Below are positions 1-10,590 of a stretch of 64,000 nucleotides of DNA, piece after piece. Under the pieces are notes generated by a model. The model did not search any database. It had not been told where the DNA came from and saw only the letters and a program-made list of their open reading frames with translations. Source of the DNA: Sphingomonas sp. KR3-1 (lineage in GTDB: Bacteria; Pseudomonadota; Alphaproteobacteria; Sphingomonadales; Sphingomonadaceae); assembly GCF_040049295.1 (NCBI RefSeq), contig NZ_JBDZDQ010000002.1:558001-622000 (forward strand), in the 5' to 3' direction. Every line of letters starts with the position of its first letter. Position 1 is the stretch's first letter. Made by a program: the position numbers and the translations under genes.

Positions 1-1810
<1,810 letters not shown>

Positions 1811-3319
1811 CTACGAACCATCGCGACCAACGGCAGCGCGCATGGCAACCGACATCGTCCGATCAAGTCCGGCGGCGATGTCGAAGGGCGTCTCCTCAAC
1901 TACTATGTCGGGAACGATCCCGGCATCGGGCTGCGCGCCGGGCGGAAAATAGCCGATCAACGGAATATCGACCTCGATGCCCGATGCCGGCAGCCGCAGG
2001 AACAGGAAGGCACCGCCATTGATACCGCGACGATTTCCACCGGTCGTTTGCCCTATAAGCGTCGCGAGCCGTCCCGATTTGACGACCTGGGCGAAACCAA
2101 AGGTCGCCGAGCTGTTGCTCGCATCCGTCAGCACGACCACCTTACCACCAAATCGCTTTCCCGCCGGACGAATGGTCATTCCTCCGTTTGCATCATCGTC
2201 GCTTGTCGCCAGATCGTAGAATCCGTCGCCCCGCGGCCCCGTGGCGCGTCCGCCCCAGTCGTAGAATTGCTTGTTCCAGGTATCGACATGCGGCCTGATA
2301 TCATCGGGTACGCGGCGGGCCCGCACCCGTCGCGCATTCACCACGGGCGCGATCTCGCGTTCGATGAGCCGCGCAAGAATCGGATTGCCGCAATCGAGCC
2401 CGCCTTCGTTGCCGCGCAAGTCGATGATCAAGCCGCGGGTGCCATCGGTCGCAATTTCGTCGAGCCGCGCTTCGAGCCAGGCGCGCCAATCCCAGCTTCC
2501 GTTGTAGACACTCCAGGATGGCATGGTCAGGCATGCGATGCCGTCCGGCTTGCGATCGAGCGACCAGAGCGCAGCATCCTTGGGTTTCGTGTCGATGGGC
2601 GGTACTGCCGCAAGCCGCTCCGCAGGCGTCATGAGAGCCAGGTCGATACGACGCGGAGGCCGACCCGGCCTCGTGGCGAAAACCGCGACCTTGCCGCGTG
2701 ACACCAACTGCGGCCACAGCATCGGCATGTAGATGTCGAAGGCCTGGAAGCGATCGATGCCTTCGACGGCCAAAATCCGTCTACGCTTGGCGTCGTTATG
2801 ACCGTCGGCCCGCGCGAACGGCATCAGGCTCGACAATAGCCGCTTTGCTTCTATCCGTTCGATCGAATGGATTTCCGTGCCTGGCTCCAGTCCCGCGCCG
2901 GATAAGTCACGGGTCACGATCATCCGCTCGCCGATCCAGCGGAAAAGGAACGGCAGACGGCTGCGTCCGTCGAACAGTGCCGCAGTGATTGCGTCTGTCT
3001 GATTGTAGAAATTAGGATAACTATGGCCGCAGCGCACAGCGGCGGTGATCCGCGCGAAGGCGAGATAGGTATCGCTCAGGCTGCGCGGAGCCGACAGGCT
3101 ATTGTGTAGCGCAGCGAAGCGCGCGTCCATTTGCGCCGGGCTGTTGTATCGATACAGCCCTGGATGCAGCGCGCCATAAGCACGTGCGAGAAGCGCGGCA
3201 TCTTCGCCGAGATTGGCGACTTGCGTGGATGCAAGCGCGGAAGGGCTGGCTATTGCAGCGGCACCGACGGCGGCGCCGGCTGCTTGGAGAAACGACCGGC
3301 GCGAGGTGTTGGAGTGCAT
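1811..3319 (-). CDS. Tat-exported S41-family peptidase
   Basis: Predicted periplasmic serine peptidase of the S41 (C-terminal processing / tricorn-core) family, 502 residues. The N terminus carries a twin-arginine signal (SRRSFLQAAGAA) followed by an alanine-rich h-region ending near ALAST. The C-terminal half contains the S41 core: GLIIDLRGNEGG around residues 305-316 and the VVLTDASNSSATF segment with the expected nucleophile serine, followed by GQTTGGNRRG. No PDZ domain is obvious. The gene stands alone, about 80 bp downstream of the AraC-type regulator's 3' end on the same strand; a shared transcript is possible but not shown. The substrate is unknown. Confidence 0.85.
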   Translation of the reverse strand: MHSNTSRRSFLQAAGAAVGAAAIASPSALASTQVANLGEDAALLARAYGALHPGLYRYNSPAQMDARFAALHNSLSAPRSLSDTYLAFARITAAVRCGHSYPNFYNQTDAITAALFDGRSRLPFLFRWIGERMIVTRDLSGAGLEPGTEIHSIERIEAKRLLSSLMPFARADGHNDAKRRRILAVEGIDRFQAFDIYMPMLWPQLVSRGKVAVFATRPGRPPRRIDLALMTPAERLAAVPPIDTKPKDAALWSLDRKPDGIACLTMPSWSVYNGSWDWRAWLEARLDEIATDGTRGLIIDLRGNEGGLDCGNPILARLIEREIAPVVNARRVRARRVPDDIRPHVDTWNKQFYDWGGRATGPRGDGFYDLATSDDDANGGMTIRPAGKRFGGKVVVLTDASNSSATFGFAQVVKSGRLATLIGQTTGGNRRGINGGAFLFLRLPASGIEVDIPLIGYFPPGAQPDAGIVPDIVVEETPFDIAAGLDRTMSVAMRAAVGRDGS

Positions 3320-3400
3320 GTCTTTGCGTCCCTGGTGATATCCAAGCCCAAGTCCACCTATTGGACGACGCGCTCGCCTCAGATTCCGAAGCGCAAGAAG

Positions 3401-4510
3401 CTATTTCGGATTTGAGGCGTGTGCCCGTCGATATGCCGACGGCGACAATCCAAAGCGCGCGCGAAAACTGCGGTTGAAGCTTGCTTTGGATCCGAACCCC
3501 GCGTCGAGGGCGAGGCGAAGCAGATCGATTTCGCTTCCCGAGCGTAGCGTTGCCGCGACATCGTCGCAGCGAAGCCCCGCGATGAACGTCGAGAAACTCA
3601 CCCCAAGGCCTTCGTTGAGCGCGCGCGACAGGTATGCGGTATTGGTGCCGAGCATCCGTGCCAGCGCAGCGAGTGAGAGTTCCGGATCACGCTGCCAGTT
3701 GGCATCGCGAACCTGCGACGCCCATGCCGCTCCTTGTGCTCTCCAGTCACGGGAGGGGGCTGGGGGCTCGTCATTCGAGGGGACCGGAATTGGGGCGAGC
3801 CGCAAATCGGCGTGCCGCCACCCTTCGATCGCGAGATAGCAACCGATCGCGGCGATCGCGAGATAGCGCCCAATGACGCCGAAATAGTCGAGCGGTGCGA
3901 TGAAAGCATTCCACGCGGCGTACGCCAAAGAGATCGTCAGCAGGAGCAGCAATGCCACGACCGCACGGCTCAACCAGCGTGCACTCAGCCGGTCGTCATC
4001 GCTGCGCTGCTGTGCCAGTGCGATGCGATAAAGGCGCAGAATCCGCAGGCTGGCGATGCTATAGCCCGCCAGGCTTGCGATCAGCGCAAGCATCAGTATG
4101 GGCGCCAGCACGGGCGTGGCAATGGCGTCCCAATGGTTCTTGACGGACAGGGGCAGCGGGAAAATCACTGCCTGATAGCCGAATTGCGCCAGCGCGGGCG
4201 CGAGGTGCAACGCGAGCCGCGGCGGCGTCGCCGCGAACGCGACGCTATAGGCATAGCTATAGAGCAGCGGCCCGATCGCGAGCGGCACCGCGAAAGGTGC
4301 AAATGACAGCCAGGGAAAGCGATCGTAGAAGCCGGCAAAGCCGATCGCGAAAGGCAGGATAACGCCAACCAGGACGATCAGCAGGCACGAGAGGATGCGG
4401 TTCGCAGTTCGGTTCGCGAGCGGCTGCCACAGCGCCGCAGCCAAGACCAGCATCTCGATACTGGCGAACAGCAATAGCGCCGTGCGCCATCCAAATGTCA
4501 GCAATGCCAT
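3401..4510 (-). CDS. AraC-family regulator with multi-pass membrane sensor
   Basis: 369-residue protein with an N-terminal half of about six to seven hydrophobic helices (for example LLLFASIEMLVLAAALW and ILSCLLIVLVGVILPFAIG) and a C-terminal AraC-type double helix-turn-helix (about residues 265-365: SLAALARMLGTNTAYLSRALNE then FGSKASFNRSFRARFGLSPSAYRR). Such proteins bind DNA while anchored in the inner membrane and presumably sense a membrane or periplasmic signal. It is transcribed away from the SDR/GH130 operon, so it may regulate that operon or the S41 peptidase downstream. Ligand and targets cannot be read from sequence. Confidence 0.85.
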   Translation of the reverse strand: MALLTFGWRTALLLFASIEMLVLAAALWQPLANRTANRILSCLLIVLVGVILPFAIGFAGFYDRFPWLSFAPFAVPLAIGPLLYSYAYSVAFAATPPRLALHLAPALAQFGYQAVIFPLPLSVKNHWDAIATPVLAPILMLALIASLAGYSIASLRILRLYRIALAQQRSDDDRLSARWLSRAVVALLLLLTISLAYAAWNAFIAPLDYFGVIGRYLAIAAIGCYLAIEGWRHADLRLAPIPVPSNDEPPAPSRDWRAQGAAWASQVRDANWQRDPELSLAALARMLGTNTAYLSRALNEGLGVSFSTFIAGLRCDDVAATLRSGSEIDLLRLALDAGFGSKASFNRSFRARFGLSPSAYRRAHASNPK

Positions 4511-4794
4511 CGGCTATGCTTAGCGCCGGGTGCCATTCGAAATGGAGTGATTTCTGCGCAAAGCGCAGGCGAGGCGAATGACAACTTATTGAAGTTCAGT
4601 CACTGAAACCTGCCGGTCCGTTTGCGGCCCACTTTCCGGCGTTCAACTCGGCACAGCGGGCCGACCGCAAACCACCCAATGTCAACCATTCAACTCTTGC
4701 GCCCAAAGCGGTCTTTATGGGTTCACGACCTAAGTAACGGACATGAAGCTTCGCAGGGTTCTCCTGTATTTGTCCTCGTGAGCGCGCATTGTTC

Positions 4795-4819
4795 GGAACT
4801 CCCCCCGCCGCATGGGGTT
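4795..4819 (+). promoter_or_regulatory. EcfG-like general stress promoter upstream of SDR-GH130
   Basis: GGAAC at 4795-4799, 16-nt spacer, GGTT at 4816-4819. The alphaproteobacterial EcfG consensus is GGAAC-N16/17-CGTT, so there is one mismatch. It sits 20 bp before the SDR start codon. Inference from pattern only. Confidence 0.4.
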
Positions 4820-4839
4820 CGTGCGGCGAGGAGATGTCC

Positions 4840-5622
4840 ATGTCAGACTTAGCCGACCCCCCAGCCCGAAACCTGTCCGACGCGCATACCGCCATGCCAA
4901 GCCTTAATGGGCGCAAAGCGATCATCACCGGCGGCACCACCGGGATAGGGCGAGCCATCGCCACTCTGCTTGCCTCTGAGGGCGTCGACGTGTTCGTCTG
5001 CGGTCGGGACCCGCAACATCTCCAGGACGGACTTGAGCGCATCCGCGAAGTCGGGAAGGGCGACGGTATCGCGATCGACCTGGCCGAACCGGAAAGCGTC
5101 GACCGCTTCGTTGAGGCTGCCAAGGACTATTTCGGGGATTTCGATATCGCGATCGTCAACGCCGCCATCCCAGCCCAGGGCGTGACCAAGATGAGTGCTG
5201 ACGAGCTGCGCTACGCCATCGCCACTGACTTCACCGCCTATCTCACGACTGCCCATGCGGCTGCGGCGGTGATGAAGGACAAGGGCGACATCGTGTTCAT
5301 CGGATCGGTCGCCGCCCATATCCTCGGGGCGGAATCCAGCGTCTATGCCGGCATGAAGGCTGGCGTCGCCGGTTTTGCCGAGGCGCTGCGCAAGGAGCTC
5401 GCGCCGAAAGGCATCAAGGTCTGCAATGTCGAGCCTGCAAAGACCGGCGCTGATTTCCAGTATCAAAGCTTTACCGCAGAAGAGCAGGCAGAGCAGAATC
5501 GCAACGAGACGATGCTCCGCGCCGAAGACATCGCCGTCGCCGTACACTTTGTCCTCACCCAGGCGCGCCGCGCGAATGTGCAGCAGGTCGTGATTGCACC
5601 GCGTGCGCGAGGTGAAGAATGA
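4840..5622 (+). CDS. Short-chain dehydrogenase/reductase
   Basis: NAD(P)-dependent oxidoreductase of the classical SDR family, 260 residues. The Rossmann motif TGGTTGIG is near residue 33, NAA (in IVNAAIPAQ) marks the cofactor-stabilising strand, and the catalytic S-Y-K is visible as SVAAH, then YAGMK. The start at 4840 is favoured because GCGAGGAG ends 6 bases upstream; ATG 4834 is in frame but overlaps that ribosome site. The stop overlaps the next gene's start (ATGA), so it is co-transcribed with the GH130 enzyme. Substrate is unknown; the pairing suggests sugar or polyol metabolism. Confidence 0.9.
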   Translation: MSDLADPPARNLSDAHTAMPSLNGRKAIITGGTTGIGRAIATLLASEGVDVFVCGRDPQHLQDGLERIREVGKGDGIAIDLAEPESVDRFVEAAKDYFGDFDIAIVNAAIPAQGVTKMSADELRYAIATDFTAYLTTAHAAAAVMKDKGDIVFIGSVAAHILGAESSVYAGMKAGVAGFAEALRKELAPKGIKVCNVEPAKTGADFQYQSFTAEEQAEQNRNETMLRAEDIAVAVHFVLTQARRANVQQVVIAPRARGEE

Positions 5623-6761
5623 GTGGCTTTCCGATTGATCGCCTGATCCTTGGCCCGGACGACATCGATCTGACCCGCTCGCCGCTGGCGGGGCAATTCG
5701 AGGCCGAGACCTATGTGCTCGGCGCCTTCAACCCCGCGCTGACCAGACTCCCCAACGGCAACCTCGCCATTTTCGTGCGGGTGGCGGAAGCGCTTCGCCG
5801 GCCGGTCTTCGATGGCTATATCCACGCGATCCGCTGGGACGAGGGCAAATATGTCCTCGATGCCTGGTCCCTCGAACTCGTTGACACCGCAGATCCCCGC
5901 AAATTCCTTCTTCGCGGCGGGCGGTGGAAGGTCATGGCGCTGACCTCACTGTCCTGGATCCTCCCGGTCGAACTCACCCCCGACGGCCTCGAGATCGTCG
6001 AGATCCATTACGACAAGGCCATTGCGCCGCAGGGCAGCTTCCAGTGCTACGGCATCGAGGATGCCCGGGTCTCGAAGGTCGGCGACCGCTGGCTGATGAC
6101 GACCTGCTCGGTCAGCCCGGAGCGGCATTCGACCACGCTATACAGCTCGGACAACGGCCTGGACTTCCGTTTCGAAGACATCGTCCTCGATCACCAGAAC
6201 AAGGACATGCTGATCTTCGAAGGCTTGGTCGACGGCAAATACTGGGCACAGACCCGGCCGCTCGGGGACCTATATTTTACCTATCCTCCCGGGAGCGAAT
6301 GGCGCGGCGGTCCGTCGATCAATCTGGCGACCTCGCCGGATGCGCTGCATTGGAAGCCGCACCGCGAGCCCGGCATCCGTCCGCACGCGGCGACGATCGC
6401 CACCGCAAGGATGGGCGGCGGCACGCCGCCGATTTTGACCGACGACGGTTGGCTCACCCTGTGGCACGGCGTCGAACCCAAGGAGATCGTCGGCATCTAT
6501 CGGACCTATTGGTCGATCCTAGACCGGGACGATCCCGCGAAGGTCATCCGGACCGAGCACAGCGCGCTGCTCGAAGCAGCCCCCGATCTCACCAAGCCGC
6601 TCGAAGACAAGATGTATGTGCGCGATGTGGTATTCACGACCGGGATCGTCGATGCGGGCGACCATTATGTCGTAGCCTCGGGCGAGGCGGATCTGGCCTG
6701 CCGCATCACGCATATCCCCAAGATCGTCTTCCAGGCGGAACGGGTAGGGGTGGCCGCCTAG
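5619..6761 (+). CDS. GH130-family glycosidase/phosphorylase
   Basis: 380-residue five-bladed beta-propeller enzyme of glycoside hydrolase family 130, a family of beta-mannoside phosphorylases and beta-1,2-mannosidases. Seen in the sequence: the YGIEDARV segment (catalytic Asp region of the family), the GGGTPPI loop that binds phosphate in phosphorylases, and the LWHGV motif. No signal peptide, so it acts in the cytosol on imported oligosaccharide. It is translationally coupled to the SDR upstream. It converges on nnrD with stop codons overlapping by two bases (CTAG). Phosphorylase versus hydrolase cannot be decided here. Confidence 0.82.
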   Translation: MSGFPIDRLILGPDDIDLTRSPLAGQFEAETYVLGAFNPALTRLPNGNLAIFVRVAEALRRPVFDGYIHAIRWDEGKYVLDAWSLELVDTADPRKFLLRGGRWKVMALTSLSWILPVELTPDGLEIVEIHYDKAIAPQGSFQCYGIEDARVSKVGDRWLMTTCSVSPERHSTTLYSSDNGLDFRFEDIVLDHQNKDMLIFEGLVDGKYWAQTRPLGDLYFTYPPGSEWRGGPSINLATSPDALHWKPHREPGIRPHAATIATARMGGGTPPILTDDGWLTLWHGVEPKEIVGIYRTYWSILDRDDPAKVIRTEHSALLEAAPDLTKPLEDKMYVRDVVFTTGIVDAGDHYVVASGEADLACRITHIPKIVFQAERVGVAA

Positions 6762-7633
6762 CCAGCGGCCATCAATTTCGGAATTTCGCCGAGCAGCTCT
6801 CGGGCAAGGAAGCCGATCTTCCCCGAGACCGTCGCACGGTTGCGCCCGGCCTCGCCGTGCAGCCAAACCGCCCAGGCGGCGGCAATGCGGGGCGCCGCCC
6901 CGCGCGAAAGAAGACCGCCCATGATGCCGGCGAGCACATCGCCGGAGCCGCCGGTCGCGAGACCGGGCCCGCCGCCTTCATAGCAAAGCACATCCTCGCC
7001 GGGCGCGGCGATCCATGTCTCGGAACGCTTGAGGACGACAGTCGCGCCGAACCGCTCCGCCGCCGATCGAGCAAGGGCCTCCGGCCTGTCTCTCACCTCG
7101 TCCTCGTCGCATCCCATCAACTGCATCATCTCGCCGGGATGCGGCGTCAGTACGACACGGCCACCATGACCGCGCACGGCATCCGCGCAGCCGCTCGCGC
7201 CGCCGATCGCTGCTGCGTCGAGCAGGACGCTGCGCTCTCCAAGGGGTTTGGCCAGCAGCCGGCGCACGATCGAGGATGCAGCTGAGTCGGGTCCCATGCC
7301 TGGGCCCAACACCAGGGTGTCGCACGCTTCCAGAAGGTCGAGCAGTCTGGCGACTGCGCTCGCGGCGATCTCTCCGGTCCCGTTTACCGGCAGACCGAAC
7401 ACCGCAGCCTCGGGCATTGCGATCCCCAGCGGAAGGGCGGCCGGCTCGACCGTGGCCAATTGGACCTTGCCGGCGCCGGCACGAAGAGCCGCCTCGCCGG
7501 TCAGCGCGAGCGCGCCGGGAACCGTAAGCGAGCCGCCCGCCACCAGTACGCGGCCGCGCGCATTCTTGTCGGTCTCCGCGTCGACCCGTGGAAGCGGATG
7601 GGCGGTCAGCCATTCGGCACGTAACGCGATCAT
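6758..7633 (-). CDS. nnrD: ADP-dependent (S)-NAD(P)H-hydrate dehydratase
   Basis: Repairs hydrated NADH/NADPH by ADP-dependent dehydration (YjeF C-terminal/CARKD family), 291 residues, cytosolic. Motifs: VLVAGG near residue 30, LVLGPGMG, LTPHPGEM (substrate and Mg binding) and the ribokinase-like TGGSGDVLAG, whose Asp is catalytic. The epimerase half (NnrE) is absent, so this is a stand-alone dehydratase. Start ATG overlaps the stop of the histidine phosphatase gene (ATGA), making it the last gene of a three-gene operon with a possible stress promoter. Confidence 0.9.
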   Translation of the reverse strand: MIALRAEWLTAHPLPRVDAETDKNARGRVLVAGGSLTVPGALALTGEAALRAGAGKVQLATVEPAALPLGIAMPEAAVFGLPVNGTGEIAASAVARLLDLLEACDTLVLGPGMGPDSAASSIVRRLLAKPLGERSVLLDAAAIGGASGCADAVRGHGGRVVLTPHPGEMMQLMGCDEDEVRDRPEALARSAAERFGATVVLKRSETWIAAPGEDVLCYEGGGPGLATGGSGDVLAGIMGGLLSRGAAPRIAAAWAVWLHGEAGRNRATVSGKIGFLARELLGEIPKLMAAG

Positions 7634-8409
7634 CCGCGCGCCGCCACGGCCCGGTCCGGCTCGCTCGTCACCTCAGCAACCGGATCCTGCTCGATGGAGG
7701 CGATTTCATTGTAGCGCACCAGCTCAAGGCCGCCATCTTTCCCCTTCGAAGCGTTGAAGCGATATTCCGTGACGGAGCAATTTGCGACGTCGCCGTCCCT
7801 GTCGATCGAGAGTATCTCTTCCTCGCTCAGATTCTCGATGACGTAGCGCAGGCAGAGCACCACCACTTGGTGGCCGACGATCATCACATGTCGTCCGCCG
7901 TAATGGAGCGAGACGGTGTCGAGCAGACTGCGCAGACGCAGGATGACGTCGCACCAACTCTCGCCGCCCGGCGGACGATGATAGAATTTGCCGAGCAGAC
8001 GGCGAAATTCCGCCTGTTGCGGCAGCTGCGCCGCGACGCCCGCGGTGGTGAGCCCGTCGAGAATGCCGAACTCCTTTTCGCGCAGCCGCTCGTCGACGCA
8101 AACGGGTTCGTCCGGCGCTGCGCCTCCGGCATCGCGGAAGCGGCGGGCGGTCTCGCGCGACCGGACATAGGGGCTGGAAAGGATGATGTCCGGCTGACCG
8201 TTGCCATGACCGTCGGCAAACCAGCGGCCAAGGGCGTCGGCCTGCTGTTCACCCAGCTGCGACAGCGGGACGTCAACGTCACGCGTGTCGAGCGGAATGC
8301 GCTCGAGGCCCGCGGCATGGGCGGCGTCGCGCGCGACGTTGCCGGCGCTCTGGCCATGGCGGACCAGCCAGAGACGCGCCGGCCAGCTGGACGTTTCCGC
8401 CCCGCTCAC
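7630..8409 (-). CDS. Histidine phosphatase family protein
   Basis: 259-residue member of the phosphoglycerate-mutase-like superfamily. The LVRHGQSAGN motif near residue 15 supplies the phospho-accepting His, SSPYVRSRETA contains the conserved Arg, and IVGHQVVV holds the second catalytic His. The start is GTG at 8409, overlapping the stop of the preceding small gene (GTGA). The position between a small stress-type protein and a metabolite-repair enzyme suggests a housekeeping or stress phosphatase, but the substrate is not predictable. Confidence 0.88.
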   Translation of the reverse strand: MSGAETSSWPARLWLVRHGQSAGNVARDAAHAAGLERIPLDTRDVDVPLSQLGEQQADALGRWFADGHGNGQPDIILSSPYVRSRETARRFRDAGGAAPDEPVCVDERLREKEFGILDGLTTAGVAAQLPQQAEFRRLLGKFYHRPPGGESWCDVILRLRSLLDTVSLHYGGRHVMIVGHQVVVLCLRYVIENLSEEEILSIDRDGDVANCSVTEYRFNASKGKDGGLELVRYNEIASIEQDPVAEVTSEPDRAVAARG

Positions 8410-8702
8410 GCGCTACCGCGCCGGCGCCGGGTCTCCCAACCCTTTTTCGCGGCGGCGGAGCGCGTCTCTGCGCTTTGGCTTGAACCGCTTTTTTGGCCGC
8501 CCTTGCGGGCGCTATCGTGATTCTCTTTCTTGCCGCGTCCCGAGCCGGACTTCTTGCCGCCGCCCGACTCCTTGTTCACGGTCGCCCAGGCGCGGCGCTC
8601 AGCTTCCTTCTTGGGCGTGCCTCGATCCTCGTAACCCTCCTCGATATGCTCGGCCTTACGCTTCTGCTTGTCGGTATAGGCGCTCTTGTCACCCTGCGGC
8701 AT
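8406..8702 (-). CDS. Small Lys/Arg-rich 'plasmid stabilization'-type protein
   Basis: 98-residue, highly charged and probably disordered protein, starting MPQGDKSAYTDKQKRKAEHI. Similar short proteins are often labelled plasmid stabilization protein, but nothing in the sequence shows partition or toxin activity. The N-terminal part (YTDKQKRKAEHIEEGYEDRG) looks helical, and the rest is KGG/KSGS-rich, as in stress-induced nucleoid or desiccation proteins. It is the first gene of the operon with the phosphatase and nnrD and has a candidate EcfG promoter about 30 bp upstream, so a stress role is more likely than plasmid maintenance. Confidence 0.75.
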   Translation of the reverse strand: MPQGDKSAYTDKQKRKAEHIEEGYEDRGTPKKEAERRAWATVNKESGGGKKSGSGRGKKENHDSARKGGQKSGSSQSAETRSAAAKKGWETRRRRGSA

Positions 8703-8731
8703 GGTCCTCTCCATCGACAGACTCGCTTTTC

Positions 8732-8756
8732 AACGACGCTGGCGGGAGAATGATCC
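8732..8756 (-). promoter_or_regulatory. Possible EcfG-type promoter of the 8702-6758 operon
   Basis: On the minus strand GGATC (8756-8752), 16 nt, CGTT (8735-8732). One mismatch from GGAAC-N16/17-CGTT, located 30 bp upstream of the first gene. Confidence 0.3.
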
Positions 8757-8781
8757 GGTCGCGCGCAGGAGGGAATTTGCC

Positions 8782-8916
8782 ATGCCGCCGCGCCGCAATG
8801 GGACGTTGCCGGCGACCAAGGCGCGTCGGTTCGATCGCGATCGTCACAAGGCACGCGGCGCCTATATCCGGCAGGGGGTGCCGTTCAAAAAGAGCAGGCG
8901 GGGCACCCTATCGTAA
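8782..8916 (+). CDS. Small basic protein, 44 aa
   Basis: Short frame starting MPPRRNGTLPATKARRF with very high Arg/Lys content. GGAGG lies 9 bases before the ATG, a good ribosome site. It sits between a divergently transcribed stress operon and the SRAP gene. I do not recognise a family; it could be a nucleic-acid-binding micro-protein or a chance frame. Confidence 0.4.
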   Translation: MPPRRNGTLPATKARRFDRDRHKARGAYIRQGVPFKKSRRGTLS

Positions 8917-8937
8917 ACTGACTCTGCGTGGTGCCAG

Positions 8938-9564
8938 CTAGAGGAGCAGGGAGGAATCGCCCCCGGGCGGCGCGCCATGGACTTGGCGGACCTTCAGGCT
9001 GCCGGTTGGGAGGATGCGGAGTATATCGGCTGCCGGTATCGCGGGATCCAGCCACGCCGACCATTGGTCGCGAGCCAGAGGAATTATCTGGCGATGGTGA
9101 TAGGGCGCGACGTCCGGGCCGGCGTCGAGGGTCAGCATCGTAAAGGCTTCGCCGACCTCCGGATGCTTGCGCCAGATGCCGGCGATCGCGAACCAGTCAT
9201 GCTCCTCGAGCGTGAACAGCCATTTATTCTGCCGCTTCTGCTTGGGGTCTTCCGCCTTGGTGAATTCGTAGAAGCCGTCCGTCAGGATCAGGCATCGGTT
9301 GGACTGGAATTCCCGGCCTTCCGCGCGATAATTATAGACGGGCTTTCCCGTCGGCCCCGGCCAGCTCCATCTGCGGTTGAGGAGAGCGCCACGCGCGCGG
9401 GCCCCCGCCACGCTGGCGACGATCGGCGCGATATCGGTGATCTTGATGTCTTCGCGGGCTGCGACATTCGGCGTGCCCTCGGGCGTGTCGATCGCGATCT
9501 CGAGCTCGTCGAAATCCTCCATGATGGAGGCGATATCGACCTCGAGGCGATAGTCATTGCACAT
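8938..9564 (-). CDS. SOS response-associated peptidase (SRAP/YedK/HMCES family)
   Basis: 208-residue SRAP protein. The family crosslinks to abasic sites in single-stranded DNA through Cys2, shielding them. All active positions are present: Cys2 in MCNDY, the Asn in VYNYRAEG, the Glu in GFYEF, and the His in YHHRQIIPL. It is transcribed divergently from a degenerate paralogue, with a LexA box between them, which fits SOS induction. Start is certain because catalysis needs Met removal to expose Cys2. Confidence 0.93.
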   Translation of the reverse strand: MCNDYRLEVDIASIMEDFDELEIAIDTPEGTPNVAAREDIKITDIAPIVASVAGARARGALLNRRWSWPGPTGKPVYNYRAEGREFQSNRCLILTDGFYEFTKAEDPKQKRQNKWLFTLEEHDWFAIAGIWRKHPEVGEAFTMLTLDAGPDVAPYHHRQIIPLARDQWSAWLDPAIPAADILRILPTGSLKVRQVHGAPPGGDSSLLL

Positions 9565-9593
9565 GGCGAGCTCCCGATTTGCACCTCGAGCGT

Positions 9594-9608
9594 GTTCGCA
9601 TTATGTTC
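9594..9608. promoter_or_regulatory. LexA (SOS) box between the two SRAP genes
   Basis: GTTC-GCATTAT-GTTC, an exact match to the alphaproteobacterial LexA site GTTC-N7-GTTC. It lies 5 bp before the rightward start codon and 29 bp before the leftward start, so LexA could repress both genes. Confidence 0.75.
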
Positions 9609-9613
9609 TCACC

Positions 9614-10135
9614 ATGCAAGCGAGTCCCTTCGAGTCGGATGCACCCTTTGGCAGCCGCAAGATCATCATCCGGCGCAATCCGCGCACGGGCAAGCCCCAG
9701 GCGATCGAAGCAAGCTGGGGTCTCGAGCCGTGGGAGCCGGAGGGCAAGCCGTTCCGCTTCATCCGTTCCGAGGGACGCAGCTTTCCGCATCAGCGCTGTC
9801 TCGTGCCAGCGAGCGAGTTTCAGGTAACCAATGGCGACCGCAAGTTCCGGGTCACGCTCGACGACGGCAACTTCTTCTATCTCGCCGGCATCTGGCGGTC
9901 TTCCTCGGGGGAGCATGACGTCAGCTACGCGATCATCACGATCGAGGCCGGACCGGATATCTTTTTCTATCAGGAGCGGCAGGGCGCGGTGTTGCTGCGG
10001 CGGCAGAATATGGCCTGGCTCGACCTCGCTCAGCCCGAGTCCGAGCTGCTGCACGCGCTGCCGAAACATAGTTTTCATATCGAGGAAGTGGGCCCGAAAG
10101 GGCTCGCCGATCGCCAGCGCATGCTGGCCTTCTGA
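9614..10135 (+). CDS. SRAP-fold protein lacking catalytic residues
   Basis: 173-residue paralogue of the neighbouring SRAP protein. The fold-core motifs align (EASWGLEPW; RCLVPASEF; FFYLAGIWR; YAIITIEAGPD; AWLDL), but the N terminus has no Met-Cys, the active-site Asn segment reads FIRSEG instead of YNYRAEG, the FYE motif is replaced by SEFQV, and the HHRQ histidine is replaced by YQERQ. It should not form the Cys-DNA crosslink. The ATG at 9614 is 5 bp after the LexA box without a clear ribosome site; ATG 9563 upstream is in frame but would overlap the operator. Possibly a DNA-binding or regulatory pseudoenzyme. Confidence 0.8.
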   Translation: MQASPFESDAPFGSRKIIIRRNPRTGKPQAIEASWGLEPWEPEGKPFRFIRSEGRSFPHQRCLVPASEFQVTNGDRKFRVTLDDGNFFYLAGIWRSSSGEHDVSYAIITIEAGPDIFFYQERQGAVLLRRQNMAWLDLAQPESELLHALPKHSFHIEEVGPKGLADRQRMLAF

Positions 10136-10147
10136 AAGGGCTTACCC

Positions 10148-10555
10148 ATGTTCTCGCAAACATCGCCGGTTGCAGCCCCAACGTCTCTCGGCAGCGCCAC
10201 CGAGCGCCTGAACGCGGTGCCGCTCGTCGGCGGGCAGATCGCGGCGGCGCTCGAAGTGCTGGCACTGCTGCCGGCCGCGCATCGCCAGGATCCGCGGTCT
10301 CAGGCAGCGGTGCTGCAAGCCTATGCGCGCGATGCTGGGTTCGCCGATGACGCGCTCGCAGGTACGGCGCTCCACGCGCGCGTCACTGCGCTGGCGAAAT
10401 GGACGACGGCCCATGACCCGCTCCGCCAGTCCGACCCCGAAGCCATCGTCGAGGCGGCAGCACGGCATCCTCTGGTGGAGAGCGAAGGAGGAATTGGGTT
10501 CGAGGCGCCGGCCTTTCAGGAGATGATCCTTTTTATCGAGGAACTGCCCTGGTAG
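10148..10555 (+). CDS. Hypothetical protein, 135 aa
   Basis: Unrecognised, mainly alpha-helical soluble protein (MFSQTSPVAAPTSLGS) with no signal peptide or membrane segment. It starts 12 bases after the SRAP-like gene, so it may share its SOS-controlled transcript. Codon use resembles its neighbours and the acidic C terminus ends LFIEELPW. No motif suggests a function. Confidence 0.7.
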   Translation: MFSQTSPVAAPTSLGSATERLNAVPLVGGQIAAALEVLALLPAAHRQDPRSQAAVLQAYARDAGFADDALAGTALHARVTALAKWTTAHDPLRQSDPEAIVEAAARHPLVESEGGIGFEAPAFQEMILFIEELPW

Positions 10556-10590
10556 GCTGGCGCCTATCGCTTCAACCGATCGGCCCGGCG

